Assembly (NCBI RefSeq): GCF_000196235.1
Contig: NC_008541.1
Span: 2,728,001 to 2,792,000, forward strand
DNA: 64,000 nucleotides
Direction of reading: 5' to 3'
Source: Arthrobacter sp. FB24
Lineage (GTDB): Bacteria; Actinomycetota; Actinomycetes; Actinomycetales; Micrococcaceae
In this document: positions 17,622 to 25,540 of the stretch, in pieces
Numbering within the stretch: position 1 is the first letter of the stretch
Layout: every line of letters starts with the position of its first letter
Made by a program: the position numbers and the translations under genes
Notes under the pieces: generated by a model
What the model was told of the DNA's origin: nothing
The model's input: only the letters and a program-made list of their open reading frames with translations
Database searches by the model: none

Positions 17622-18350
17622 ATGTCAACCAGCCTCCACCACCGCGCCATCGAACACCTCGGCACCCGCATCGTGAGCGGTGCGCTGCCCGCGGGTCATG
17701 TGATGCTGGCCGAGCAGCTCGAAGACGAGCTGAAGGTCTCGCGCTCCGTGGTGCGCGAAGCGGTCCGGGTCCTCCAGTCCCTCGGACTGGTTGAGACCAT
17801 CAAGCGCGTGGGAATCCGTGTGCTTCCGGCGAGCCGCTGGAACCCGTTCGATCCTTTGGTGATCCGCTGGCGCCTGGCCGGCGACGGCCGCGGCGCCCAG
17901 CTCAGGTCCCTCGCGGAGCTGCGCTCCGCCGTCGAACCTGTCGCCGCCGAGCTGGCCGCCGCCAACGCCCCCCAGGAGATCCGCAGGGAACTGCTGGATG
18001 TCTCGCTGGCCATGCGCGACGCCGGCCAGGCCGGCAGCGTGGCAGAGTTCCTGCAGCTGGATATCAAGTTCCATTCGCTCCTCCTCACGGGCTCCGGAAA
18101 CGAAATGTTCGCGAACCTGGTCGGGCAGGTGGCCGAAACGCTGACCGGCCGGACCGTCCACGGCCTGATGCCGGACCATCCGCGTGAGACCGCCCTGCAG
18201 TGGCATGTGGACGTTGCTGAGGCCATCGCCGCGGGGGATGCTGCCGGAGCCAGGGAGGCGTCCAGCCGGATCATGCGCGAGACGATCGCCGAGATGGAAG
18301 CCGGCTGGCGCGACCAGCCCAGGGTTTTCATTCCCCTGCAGCAGGGCTAA
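17622..18350 (+). CDS. GntR family (FadR/FCD) transcriptional regulator
   Basis: 242 residues. The N-terminal winged helix shows LGTRIVSGALPAGHVMLAEQLEDEL and SRSVVREAVRVLQSLGLV. The FCD ligand domain follows, with the metal-binding pattern D..FH near FLQLDIKFHSLLL and a later HVDVAEAI. Position between gnd and the idonate/gluconate dehydrogenases suggests a gluconate- or ketogluconate-responsive repressor. Its 3' end overlaps the convergent idnD-like gene by 23 bp. Ligand and operator are inference. Confidence 0.9.
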   Translation: MSTSLHHRAIEHLGTRIVSGALPAGHVMLAEQLEDELKVSRSVVREAVRVLQSLGLVETIKRVGIRVLPASRWNPFDPLVIRWRLAGDGRGAQLRSLAELRSAVEPVAAELAAANAPQEIRRELLDVSLAMRDAGQAGSVAEFLQLDIKFHSLLLTGSGNEMFANLVGQVAETLTGRTVHGLMPDHPRETALQWHVDVAEAIAAGDAAGAREASSRIMRETIAEMEAGWRDQPRVFIPLQQG

Positions 18351-19395
18351 AGTCCAGCAGCACCTTCCCCGACTCGGCCGAGTTCCTGGCGACTTCGAAG
18401 GCCTCGAGTCCGCGTTCCAGCGGGAAGTCGTGGGTGACCACGGGGTCAACGAATAAGGTGCCGTCAGCGAGAGCCGCAATAACCTCGTCGATTTCGCCGT
18501 TGAAGCGGAACGAGCCCAGGAGTTCCAGCTCTCGGGTGATGGCAAGCGAGATCAGGACGGGCTGAGGCCCCGACGGCAGCAGGCCCACCATCACCACCTT
18601 GCCTCCGCGGACAGCGCCCTTGATGGCGGAGGCAAGGCCGTGGTGGCTGCCGGACGATTCGATGACCACGTCCGCCTCCACCGCTGCGATGGCGTCGCTT
18701 TCGTCTGCCTTGAGGACTTCGTCGGCGCCGACGGCCTGGGCTATTTCCAGTGGCTTGGGGTGCATGTCCACGGCCACGACCCGCCTGGCACCGGCGCGTT
18801 TGAGCACGGCGACGGCCAGTGCACCGATGGGGCCGCTACCGATCACCAGGGCCGTCTTTCCAGTGACGTCCCCGGCGCGGGCAACGGCATGCCAGGCAAC
18901 GCTGGCCGGTTCCGCCAGCGCGGCAGTCCGCAGGCTGAGCCCGTCCGGGAGCGGCCGGAGCATCCGGGCGGGCAGCGTGGCGTAGCGGCTGAAGGCCCCA
19001 TCGGTGTGCGGGTAGCGGGCGGCGCTGCCCAGGTAGGTGCAGCCCGGCGATAGGTTGGGCCGGTCCTCGGGATACCGTGCGGCGCCCGGGCCGGGCGTGG
19101 CGGGGTGGACGGCGACCGGGGTGCCGGCTTCGGGTCCGGTGCCGTCCGCAGCCGCGTGCAGGACCGTTCCCACAATTTCATGCCCCAGGACCATGGGTAC
19201 GCGGAGGATGGACTCACCCGCGGCACCGTGGAGCCAGTAGTGCAGGTCGGAGCCGCAGATGCCGCCGAAGGCCACTTCCACGACAGCTTCGTCGGGACCC
19301 GGAGGCGGCACAGGAACGTCTTCGATCCGGAGGTCGCCCGCCGCGTGGGCTACTACGGCGGCCGAGGTGGCCGGGAGCTGGTCGAAACCGGGCAT
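18328..19395 (-). CDS. idnD: L-idonate 5-dehydrogenase-like MDR enzyme
   Basis: Zinc-type medium-chain dehydrogenase of 355 residues. CGSDLHYWLHG and VLGHEIVG give catalytic zinc ligands, and GSGPIGALAVAVLKRAGA is the NAD(P) loop. CGSDLHYW and the downstream YLGSAARYPHTDGAFSRY segment are typical of IdnD, which oxidises L-idonate to 5-ketogluconate. The four-cysteine structural zinc lobe is replaced by a Pro/Gly-rich stretch. It is the last gene of a three-gene operon; its ATG overlaps the idnO stop as TGATG. Substrate is inferred from similarity and neighbours. Confidence 0.8.
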   Translation of the reverse strand: MPGFDQLPATSAAVVAHAAGDLRIEDVPVPPPGPDEAVVEVAFGGICGSDLHYWLHGAAGESILRVPMVLGHEIVGTVLHAAADGTGPEAGTPVAVHPATPGPGAARYPEDRPNLSPGCTYLGSAARYPHTDGAFSRYATLPARMLRPLPDGLSLRTAALAEPASVAWHAVARAGDVTGKTALVIGSGPIGALAVAVLKRAGARRVVAVDMHPKPLEIAQAVGADEVLKADESDAIAAVEADVVIESSGSHHGLASAIKGAVRGGKVVMVGLLPSGPQPVLISLAITRELELLGSFRFNGEIDEVIAALADGTLFVDPVVTHDFPLERGLEAFEVARNSAESGKVLLDFSPAAGE

Positions 19396-20165
19396 CAGAC
19401 CACCACCGTCATTCCGCCGTCGATGAAGATGGTCTGGCCGTTCACGAAGTTGGAACCGTCGGAGGCCAGCCAGACGGCCGGGCCGGCCAGATCCTGCACG
19501 GTCCCCCAGCGGTGGGCCGGGGTGCGGCCCAGGATCCAGCCGTTGAACTGCTCATCGTCCACCAGGTTCTGCGTCATTTCGGTGTGGATGTAGCCCGGCG
19601 CGATCCCGTTGATCTGCAGGCCGGAGGCCGCCCATTCCGCGGTCATGGCCCGGGTGAGGTTCCGCAGCCCGCCCTTGGCCGCGATGTACGGGGCGATGGT
19701 GGGCCGGGCCAGGTCGGTCTGCACCGAGCAGATGTTGATGATCTTGCCATGTCCCCGCGGGATCATGTGCCGGGCAGCCTCTCTGCCTACCAGGAAGGCG
19801 CTGGTCAGGTCGGTGGAGATGACGCGTTCCCAGTCCTTCACATCCAGCTCCAGCATGGGCACCCGGTGCTGGATTCCGGCGTTGTTCACCAGGATCTCCA
19901 GCGGCCCCACGTTATCCTCCACCCACGTAATTCCCCGCGCGGCCCCGGCGTCGCTGGTGACGTCGAAGGCGCAGCTGTGTACCCGGCCCGGAGCATAGTC
20001 GGCGGCCATCGCGGCTTCGGCGGCTTTCAGGCGTTCCTGGTTGATGCCGTTCAGCACCACCGTGGCGCCGGCATCGGCCAGTGCCCGGGCCAGGGCGTTG
20101 CCGATCCCCCGGCTCGAACCGGTCACCAGGGCAACACGCCCCGTCAGGTCAAAAAGTGCACTCAT
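19395..20165 (-). CDS. idnO: Gluconate 5-dehydrogenase-like SDR
   Basis: 256-residue short-chain dehydrogenase. TGSSRGIG is the cofactor loop, followed by NNAGIQHR, the catalytic ICSVQ and YIAAKGG, and PGYIHTEMTQ. The NAGIQHR and TEMTQ signatures are those of IdnO/gluconate 5-dehydrogenase, which reduces 5-ketogluconate to gluconate. It overlaps the upstream gene by 4 bp and abuts idnD, forming the L-idonate to D-gluconate pair. A TGAGGAA ribosome site precedes ATG 20165. Confidence 0.85.
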   Translation of the reverse strand: MSALFDLTGRVALVTGSSRGIGNALARALADAGATVVLNGINQERLKAAEAAMAADYAPGRVHSCAFDVTSDAGAARGITWVEDNVGPLEILVNNAGIQHRVPMLELDVKDWERVISTDLTSAFLVGREAARHMIPRGHGKIINICSVQTDLARPTIAPYIAAKGGLRNLTRAMTAEWAASGLQINGIAPGYIHTEMTQNLVDDEQFNGWILGRTPAHRWGTVQDLAGPAVWLASDGSNFVNGQTIFIDGGMTVVV

Positions 20166-21163
20166 CGTTGGCTGTTCCTCAATTGGTTTCGACTACCGGG
20201 TGTGACTGCTGGTTCTGGCTGTTGCCTGTGACTTGCGTCCCTGCTGAGATTGGCGATGGTTTGCCGGACGGCGGCGAGGTCAAGGTCCCCGAGTCCCTGG
20301 CGCTTGAGTTCGGCGTACAGTTCGGCGCCCACCGTGGCCATGGGTACGGCGGCGTCCACGGCGGCCGCACTCTCCAGGACGAAGGAAAGGTCCTTGTGCA
20401 TGAATTTTGCGGGCCCGGTGGGCTCGTAGTCCCTTGCAGCGAGGCGGGGCCCGACGATGTCCAGGACCCTGCTGCCCGCCAGCCCGCCGGCAAGTAACTC
20501 GTACAACGCCGCAACGTCCATGCCGGAGCGTTCGGCGAGTTCGGCGGCTTCGGCGAGCGCCGCCGTCGTGGTGCCCACGATGAGCTGGTTGCAGGCTTTC
20601 GCCAGCGAACCGGAACCCAAGGGTCCCAGCCGCCGGACCGTGCCGCCCATGGCGTTGAAAAGGGGAAGGAGCCGCTGGAAGTCCTGCTCCCCCGCACCCA
20701 CCATAATCGCAAGGGTTCCGTCCTCGGCACCTTTGGTGCCGCCGCTGACGGGTGCGTCGACCACGACGGCGTTGCCCCGGCTCGCGGCGGATACTTTCAC
20801 CCCGAAATCGCGCACGGCCGCCGGCGACACGCTGCTCATGACCACGACGACGGTACCGGGGCCGGGCGGCTCGTCGGCCCAGCCTGCGAGGAGCCCTGCC
20901 GCCGCGTCCTCGATGTAGGACAGGTCCGGGAGCATAAAGATGATGACCGGTTCGTCGCGCAACGAGGCAACATCCGCGGCGCGCATGCCGCCGCGTGCGG
21001 CGAGGTCGTCCAGGGCGGCTGCGGACCTGTTCCAGCCGGTGACGTTCCAGCCGGCCTTCAGCAGGTTGGCCGCCATGGGGCCGCCCATCAGGCCCAGTCC
21101 GACGAAGCCGGCCCTCTTCCGGCTTAACTCTTCGCTCGCATCAGGGTCTGTCTGCACGTTCAT
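20162..21163 (-). CDS. NAD(P)-dependent beta-hydroxyacid dehydrogenase family protein
   Basis: A 3-hydroxyisobutyrate dehydrogenase/tartronate semialdehyde reductase family enzyme of 333 residues. GFVGLGLMGGPMAANLLKAG is the Rossmann loop, DAPVSGGTKGAEDGTLAIMVG is the substrate motif, and GSGSLAKACNQL carries the catalytic Lys. First gene of the idnO-idnD operon, so it may act on a sugar acid or on a C3 acid from its breakdown. ATG 21163 has GTGAGG upstream; GTG 21175 is the alternative. A Gln/Pro-rich tail of about 25 residues is unusual. Confidence 0.82.
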   Translation of the reverse strand: MNVQTDPDASEELSRKRAGFVGLGLMGGPMAANLLKAGWNVTGWNRSAAALDDLAARGGMRAADVASLRDEPVIIFMLPDLSYIEDAAAGLLAGWADEPPGPGTVVVVMSSVSPAAVRDFGVKVSAASRGNAVVVDAPVSGGTKGAEDGTLAIMVGAGEQDFQRLLPLFNAMGGTVRRLGPLGSGSLAKACNQLIVGTTTAALAEAAELAERSGMDVAALYELLAGGLAGSRVLDIVGPRLAARDYEPTGPAKFMHKDLSFVLESAAAVDAAVPMATVGAELYAELKRQGLGDLDLAAVRQTIANLSRDASHRQQPEPAVTPGSRNQLRNSQR

Positions 21164-21245
21164 CGGCAGCGGCACCTCACTTCGTTGTGGTTGATCGTCG
21201 GGTTAATGGGAGGAAATCTGTTCAATATCCTAGCCTCCATTCAGT

Positions 21246-22310
21246 ATGATGAACACTATGACGACAAAAACCACCGTCGCAATCGCCGTCCCGCTCGAAG
21301 CTGAGCTGGTGGAGCGCATCCGCGCCGTAGACCCTTCCGTGACCGTCCTCTATGAGCCCGACCTCCTCCCGGCCGAACGCTTTCCCGCCGACCACGCCGG
21401 CGACCCGGACTTCAGACGCACCCCGGAACAGGAGGAACGGTACTGGGACATGCTGAACAAGGCTGATGTCCTGTACGGCTTCCCCAACGAGAGCCCGTCC
21501 GGACTGGCCCGCATTGCCGGCAGCAACCCCCGGCTCCAGTGGATCCATGCCATGGCCGCAGGCGCCGGCGGTGCAGTGAAGGCATCCGGCCTGGACCAGG
21601 AAACCTTGCAGAAATTCAAGGTCACCACCTCAGCCGGCGTGCATGCCCTGCCGCTGGCGGAGTTCGCCGCGCTGGGCATCCTCAACGGCTTCAAGCGCAG
21701 CGCCGAGCTCGCCGCGGACCAGGCAGCCAAGGTCTGGCCCGAACTGCGGACCCCGACCCGCCTGGTCAACGGCTCCACGCTCGTGGTGACGGGCCTCGGC
21801 GAGATCGGGCTGGAGACAGCCCGCATCGCCCGGGCACTGGGAATGAAGGTCAGCGGCACCAAACGGAACGTGGAGCCGATCGAGGGAATCGTCGAAGTGG
21901 CCGACAACGACGGCCTGCCCGGCCTGCTTGCTTCGGCTGACGCAGTGGTCAACACCCTGCCCGGCACGCCGTACACGGAGAAGCTGTTCAACCGTGACGT
22001 GTTCGCCGCCATGAAGCCGGGAACGGTTTTCGTTAACGTAGGCCGTGGCACGGTGGTGGACGAGGACGCGCTCCTGGAAGCGCTGGACAACGGCCAGGTG
22101 GGGTACGCCTGCCTGGACGTGTTCGCCGTAGAGCCCCTGCCGCAGGACAGCCCGCTCTGGAACCACCCCAAGGTGATGGTGTCCCCGCACACTTCGGCGC
22201 TGAGCGCAGCCGAGAACCGGCTGATCGCCGAACGCTTCAGCAGCAACCTGCGCACGTTCCTTGACGGCGGGGAACTCCCCCATCTCGTGGACACCGTCCA
22301 CTTCTACTAA
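21246..22310 (+). CDS. D-2-hydroxyacid dehydrogenase
   Basis: 354 residues of the D-isomer-specific 2-hydroxyacid dehydrogenase family. VVTGLGEIGLETARIARALGM is the NAD loop, NVGRGTVVDEDALLEAL carries the catalytic Arg region, and SPHTSALS gives the His. An unusually long N-terminal lobe contains FPNESP rather than the usual VGVG-type segment. It is divergent from the idn operon across 82 bp, which suggests shared regulation and a hydroxyacid substrate from the same pathway. ATG 21246, 21249 or 21258 are all possible starts. Confidence 0.85.
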   Translation: MMNTMTTKTTVAIAVPLEAELVERIRAVDPSVTVLYEPDLLPAERFPADHAGDPDFRRTPEQEERYWDMLNKADVLYGFPNESPSGLARIAGSNPRLQWIHAMAAGAGGAVKASGLDQETLQKFKVTTSAGVHALPLAEFAALGILNGFKRSAELAADQAAKVWPELRTPTRLVNGSTLVVTGLGEIGLETARIARALGMKVSGTKRNVEPIEGIVEVADNDGLPGLLASADAVVNTLPGTPYTEKLFNRDVFAAMKPGTVFVNVGRGTVVDEDALLEALDNGQVGYACLDVFAVEPLPQDSPLWNHPKVMVSPHTSALSAAENRLIAERFSSNLRTFLDGGELPHLVDTVHFY

Positions 22311-22359
22311 GCCGCACTGACCCGCGGTCCACCGGACCGCACGGCACACCACAGCACAG

Positions 22360-22390
22360 GGCGGCCCCTCCGGCGAACAGAGGGGCCGCC
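22360..22390. terminator. Bidirectional terminator hairpin
   Basis: A perfect 11-bp stem, GGCGGCCCCTC (22360-22370) and GAGGGGCCGCC (22380-22390), lies between two convergent genes, 50 bases past the hydroxyacid dehydrogenase stop and 20 bases past the PaiB-like gene stop. Confidence 0.8.
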
Positions 22391-22409
22391 TGCCGTGCCG
22401 GCTCCGGAC

Positions 22410-23033
22410 CTACGGCCGCCTTGCCCGCTCGACGTCGGCAGCGCTCTCTGCCTGGCCCCGGGCAGTAAGTCCTGCCACCACGCCGTCGATGTCCGCATCA
22501 GGCCGGTTCTGGCTAAGCTTGGCCTTCGCCTCGATCCTGGTGATCACCAGCTCAAGGCCGACGATGGCGCGCAGCTGCCCGGAAATATAGCGCTCCGGGG
22601 CGTCGTCCACACTCCACGGCTGGTCGAAGCCGGCTTCGTTCACGCCCGTCAGCCGCCTGACCTGACGGGCCAGCCAGACCGGGTCGTCGTGGATCACCAA
22701 CTCGCCGTATACGTGCGCCGCGGTGTAGTTCCAGGTGGGTACTACACGGCCGTGCTCAGCCTTTGAGGCATACCAGGACGGCGATACGTATGCGTCCGCA
22801 CCCGGGATGATGATGAGTGCCTCGCCTATCACCGGTTCGGACCACTGTGCGTTGTTCCGGGCCACGTGGGTGTGCAGGGCACCGCTCTCTCCGACAGACG
22901 GATCGAAAACGAACGGCAGCAGCGTTGCGAGCATGCCCTGCGAGGTCATGGTGACAAGGTTGGCTGCGGCCGGCCGGGCCAGGAGGTCCCTGATAGCGCC
23001 GGGGCCGGCTGCGAAGTGGGCTGGGGTGTACAT
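22410..23033 (-). CDS. PaiB-like FMN-binding protein
   Basis: 207 residues. The start MYTPAHF and the segments TSQGMLATLLPFVFD, HTHVARNNAQW, SPSWYASK and VPTWNYTAAHVYGEL are the signature of the PaiB family, a split-barrel flavin-type fold. Bacillus PaiB was described as a negative regulator of sporulation and protease genes; a direct enzymatic role is equally possible. ATG 23033 lies 4 bp past the EamA stop codon, so the two are co-transcribed. Confidence 0.88.
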   Translation of the reverse strand: MYTPAHFAAGPGAIRDLLARPAAANLVTMTSQGMLATLLPFVFDPSVGESGALHTHVARNNAQWSEPVIGEALIIIPGADAYVSPSWYASKAEHGRVVPTWNYTAAHVYGELVIHDDPVWLARQVRRLTGVNEAGFDQPWSVDDAPERYISGQLRAIVGLELVITRIEAKAKLSQNRPDADIDGVVAGLTARGQAESAADVERARRP

Positions 23034-23037
23034 GGCG

Positions 23038-24015
23038 CTAGTCCTTTGCGGGCTGGAGGGATCTTGTGGTGTGAAGGTTGGGCTGCGGAGCGGGCACCGG
23101 GCCGAGTCGGACCCGGACGGCTGCGCCGGCGCAGAGGATGACGGCCAGGCCACCGATGATGGTGGTCCAGGTCAGGGCTTCGCCCAGCAGGAGTCCGGCC
23201 CAGCAAATGCTCAGCACGGGCTGGATGAGCTGTATTTGGCTAACCCGCGCCATGGGGCCAATGGCCAGGCCCCGGTACCAGGCGAAGAACCCGAGGAACA
23301 TGCTCACCACGCCGAGATAGGCGAATGCCAACCACTGGACCGGCGTGGCCGACGGCGGTTGCTGGACCACGGTAAACAGCGTCAGGAATACCATGAGCGG
23401 CGACGCAAGCACCAATGCCCAGGACACGGTCTGCCAGGGGCCGAGCTCACGGGCCAGCAGGCCGCCCTCCGCGTAGCCGATGGCCGCTGCGACCACTGCG
23501 CCAAGGAGCAGCAGGTCCGCCGAGTGCAACTGCCCGAATCCGCCGGACTGCATGGACGCGAAGGCGATGGCCGCCAAGGCGCCCGCACCGGTGATAAGCC
23601 AGAACGCCATGGGCGGACGCTCGCGGCCCCTCAGCACAGCTGCCGTCGCCGTCACGGCCGGGAGCAGTGCGATGACCACCGCGCCGTGACTGGCCGGAGT
23701 GGTGGCGAGTGCAAAGGATGTCAGCAAGGGAAAGCCAATCACGACGCCGGCGGCCACCACCGCGAGGCGGGCCCATTGCACCCCGCAGGGAAGTCGCTGA
23801 CGCCCGAGGGCGAGGGCGGCAGCGGCCAGGACCGCGGCCACGACCGCACGTCCGGATCCGATGAACAGCGGTGACATTCCCGCGACGGCGACCTTCGTGA
23901 ACGGAACGGTAAACGAAAAGGCCGCTACTCCAAGGATTCCCCACCAGAGGCCGGAAGGCTGTCCGGTCAGTATCACTCGAGATTCCCGCGCAGTAGCGCT
24001 ACTATGGTCTTTCAT
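23038..24015 (-). CDS. EamA (DMT) family transporter
   Basis: 325 residues with about ten hydrophobic segments in two repeats of five, as in drug/metabolite transporters of the EamA type. GGLAVILCAGAAVRV closes the second repeat. Substrate is unknown; pairing with a MocR regulator suggests an amino-acid or vitamin-B6-related compound. The start ATG at 24015 overlaps the start codon of the divergent MocR gene. A TATCGT box on the minus strand (24026-24021) would start transcription almost on the ATG. Confidence 0.87.
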   Translation of the reverse strand: MKDHSSATARESRVILTGQPSGLWWGILGVAAFSFTVPFTKVAVAGMSPLFIGSGRAVVAAVLAAAALALGRQRLPCGVQWARLAVVAAGVVIGFPLLTSFALATTPASHGAVVIALLPAVTATAAVLRGRERPPMAFWLITGAGALAAIAFASMQSGGFGQLHSADLLLLGAVVAAAIGYAEGGLLARELGPWQTVSWALVLASPLMVFLTLFTVVQQPPSATPVQWLAFAYLGVVSMFLGFFAWYRGLAIGPMARVSQIQLIQPVLSICWAGLLLGEALTWTTIIGGLAVILCAGAAVRVRLGPVPAPQPNLHTTRSLQPAKD

Positions 24016-24026
24016 GAACAACGATA
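23992..24026. promoter_or_regulatory. Back-to-back leaderless promoters with palindrome
   Basis: AGTAGCGCTACT (23992-24003) is a perfect 12-bp palindrome. It overlaps TACTAT (24000-24005), a -10 box for the plus-strand gene. TATCGT on the minus strand (24026-24021) serves the other gene. The two start codons share CATG at 24013-24016, leaving no conventional intergenic space. Confidence 0.5.
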
Positions 24027-25426
24027 GCAGTTCCCGGATTGCCGCACGACTGCGGGAATGGATCGCCACAGCAGCACCCGGTGCCCGCCTGCCGTCCACG
24101 CGCTCACTGGTGGCTGGCTACCAGGCAAGTCCCGTGACCGTCCAAAAGGCACTCCAATCCCTCACGGCGCAGGGGCTGATCGAGAGCCGCCCCGGCGTCG
24201 GGACCTTCGTCCGGGCCGTCCGGACTGCACGCCCCTCGGACTACGGCTGGCAGACGGCGGCCTTACGCTCACCACTGGCACCGCTTCCGTCGGCCTCCAC
24301 CACCATGCGCGACGTCGCGAACAACGCCATCGCCTTCCACTCCGGCTACCCGGACCGGGAACTCCTGCCGGAGCGCCTGGTGCGTGCAGCACTCACCCGC
24401 GCTGCCCGGGGCGACGCAGCGTTGTCCCGTCCCCCCGCAGCGGGCCTGCCGGAACTCCAATCGTGGTTCGCCCGCGAACTCGGCGCCTCGACACCCGCCG
24501 GGACCACACCGCCGAACCCGAGCGACGTCGTCGTGCTGCCGGGAAGCCAGAGCGGGCTCAGCTCCATCTTCAGCGCGCTCGCGGGCCGCGGACAGCCGCT
24601 GCTGATGGAATCACCCACCTACTGGGGAGCCATCCTCGCAGCGGCCCAGGCCGGAGTCCGCGTTGTCCCGGTACCGAGCGGTCCGGACGGCCCGGACCCG
24701 GCGGAACTGGCCCGTGCATTTGACGAAACCGGCGCGCGCCTCTTCTACGCGCAACCCAACTACGCGAACCCGACGGGTGCTCAGTGGGCGCCAGGGCGCG
24801 GGGAAGAGGTCCTGGAGGTAGTGCGGGGCAAGGGTGCATTCCTGGTGGAGGATGACTGGGCCCACGACTTCGGCATCACCACCAGTCCCGTGCCCGTCGC
24901 CTCGCGCGACGACTCGGGCCATGTGGTGTACCTCCGGTCCCTGACCAAGAGTGTGTCGCCGGCCATCCGAATTGCCGCGGTCATTGCGCGAGGCCCGGCA
25001 CGTGAACGCATCCTCGCGGACCGGGCAGCCGAGTCGATGTATGTCAGCGGGCTGCTCCAGGCCGCAGCGCTTGACGTCGTGACGCAACCCGGGTGGCAGA
25101 CGCACCTGCGCAGCCTCCGCCACCAGCTCCAGGCGCGCCGCGACCTCCTGGTGACCAGCATCCGCGAGCACGCCCCGCAGGCGCATATCGAGCAGGTTCC
25201 CAAGGGAGGCCTGAATCTCTGGGCGCGGCTGCCCGACGCGACGGACCTCGATCGGCTGACCCGTGACTGCGAAAGCCGGGGCGTCATCATCGCCGCCGGC
25301 CGGGAGTGGTTCCCTGCTGAACCGGCCGGCGCGTTTATCCGCCTCAACTACTCCGGGTCCAACCCGGGTGCCTTCCCGGAAGGGGCGCGGATTATCGGCG
25401 AGTCAATCGAACGGAACAGCTCCTAG
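24014..25426 (+). CDS. MocR-type PLP-dependent transcriptional regulator
   Basis: 470 residues. An N-terminal GntR winged helix (SSRIAARLREWI, ARLPSTRSLVAGYQASPVTVQKAL) is fused to an aminotransferase fold I domain, with PNYANPTGAQW and the PLP lysine segment YLRSLTKSVSPAIR. MocR/PdxR proteins typically control a divergent transporter or biosynthetic gene; here that is the EamA gene. The ATG at 24014 is chosen because the winged helix begins at once and a -10 box lies just upstream. A longer frame from 23861 runs antisense through EamA. Confidence 0.9.
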   Translation: MNNDSSSRIAARLREWIATAAPGARLPSTRSLVAGYQASPVTVQKALQSLTAQGLIESRPGVGTFVRAVRTARPSDYGWQTAALRSPLAPLPSASTTMRDVANNAIAFHSGYPDRELLPERLVRAALTRAARGDAALSRPPAAGLPELQSWFARELGASTPAGTTPPNPSDVVVLPGSQSGLSSIFSALAGRGQPLLMESPTYWGAILAAAQAGVRVVPVPSGPDGPDPAELARAFDETGARLFYAQPNYANPTGAQWAPGRGEEVLEVVRGKGAFLVEDDWAHDFGITTSPVPVASRDDSGHVVYLRSLTKSVSPAIRIAAVIARGPARERILADRAAESMYVSGLLQAAALDVVTQPGWQTHLRSLRHQLQARRDLLVTSIREHAPQAHIEQVPKGGLNLWARLPDATDLDRLTRDCESRGVIIAAGREWFPAEPAGAFIRLNYSGSNPGAFPEGARIIGESIERNSS

Positions 25427-25462
25427 ATCAGGCGGGACGGCTGGTGGTGGCCGGCGCAGCAA

Positions 25463-25500
25463 AGGACGTGGCCCCTTCCGTGTGGAGGGAGCCACGTCCT
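25463..25500. terminator. Bidirectional terminator hairpin
   Basis: AGGACGTGGC (25463-25472) and GCCACGTCCT (25491-25500) form a perfect 10-bp stem, continued inward by CCCTTCC/GGAGGG pairing. It lies between the convergent MocR and MFS genes, with T residues on the minus-strand side. Confidence 0.75.
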
Positions 25501-25540
25501 GCGCTTTGGAATGCAGTTCCGGCGCTGCCGGGGCCGTCGC

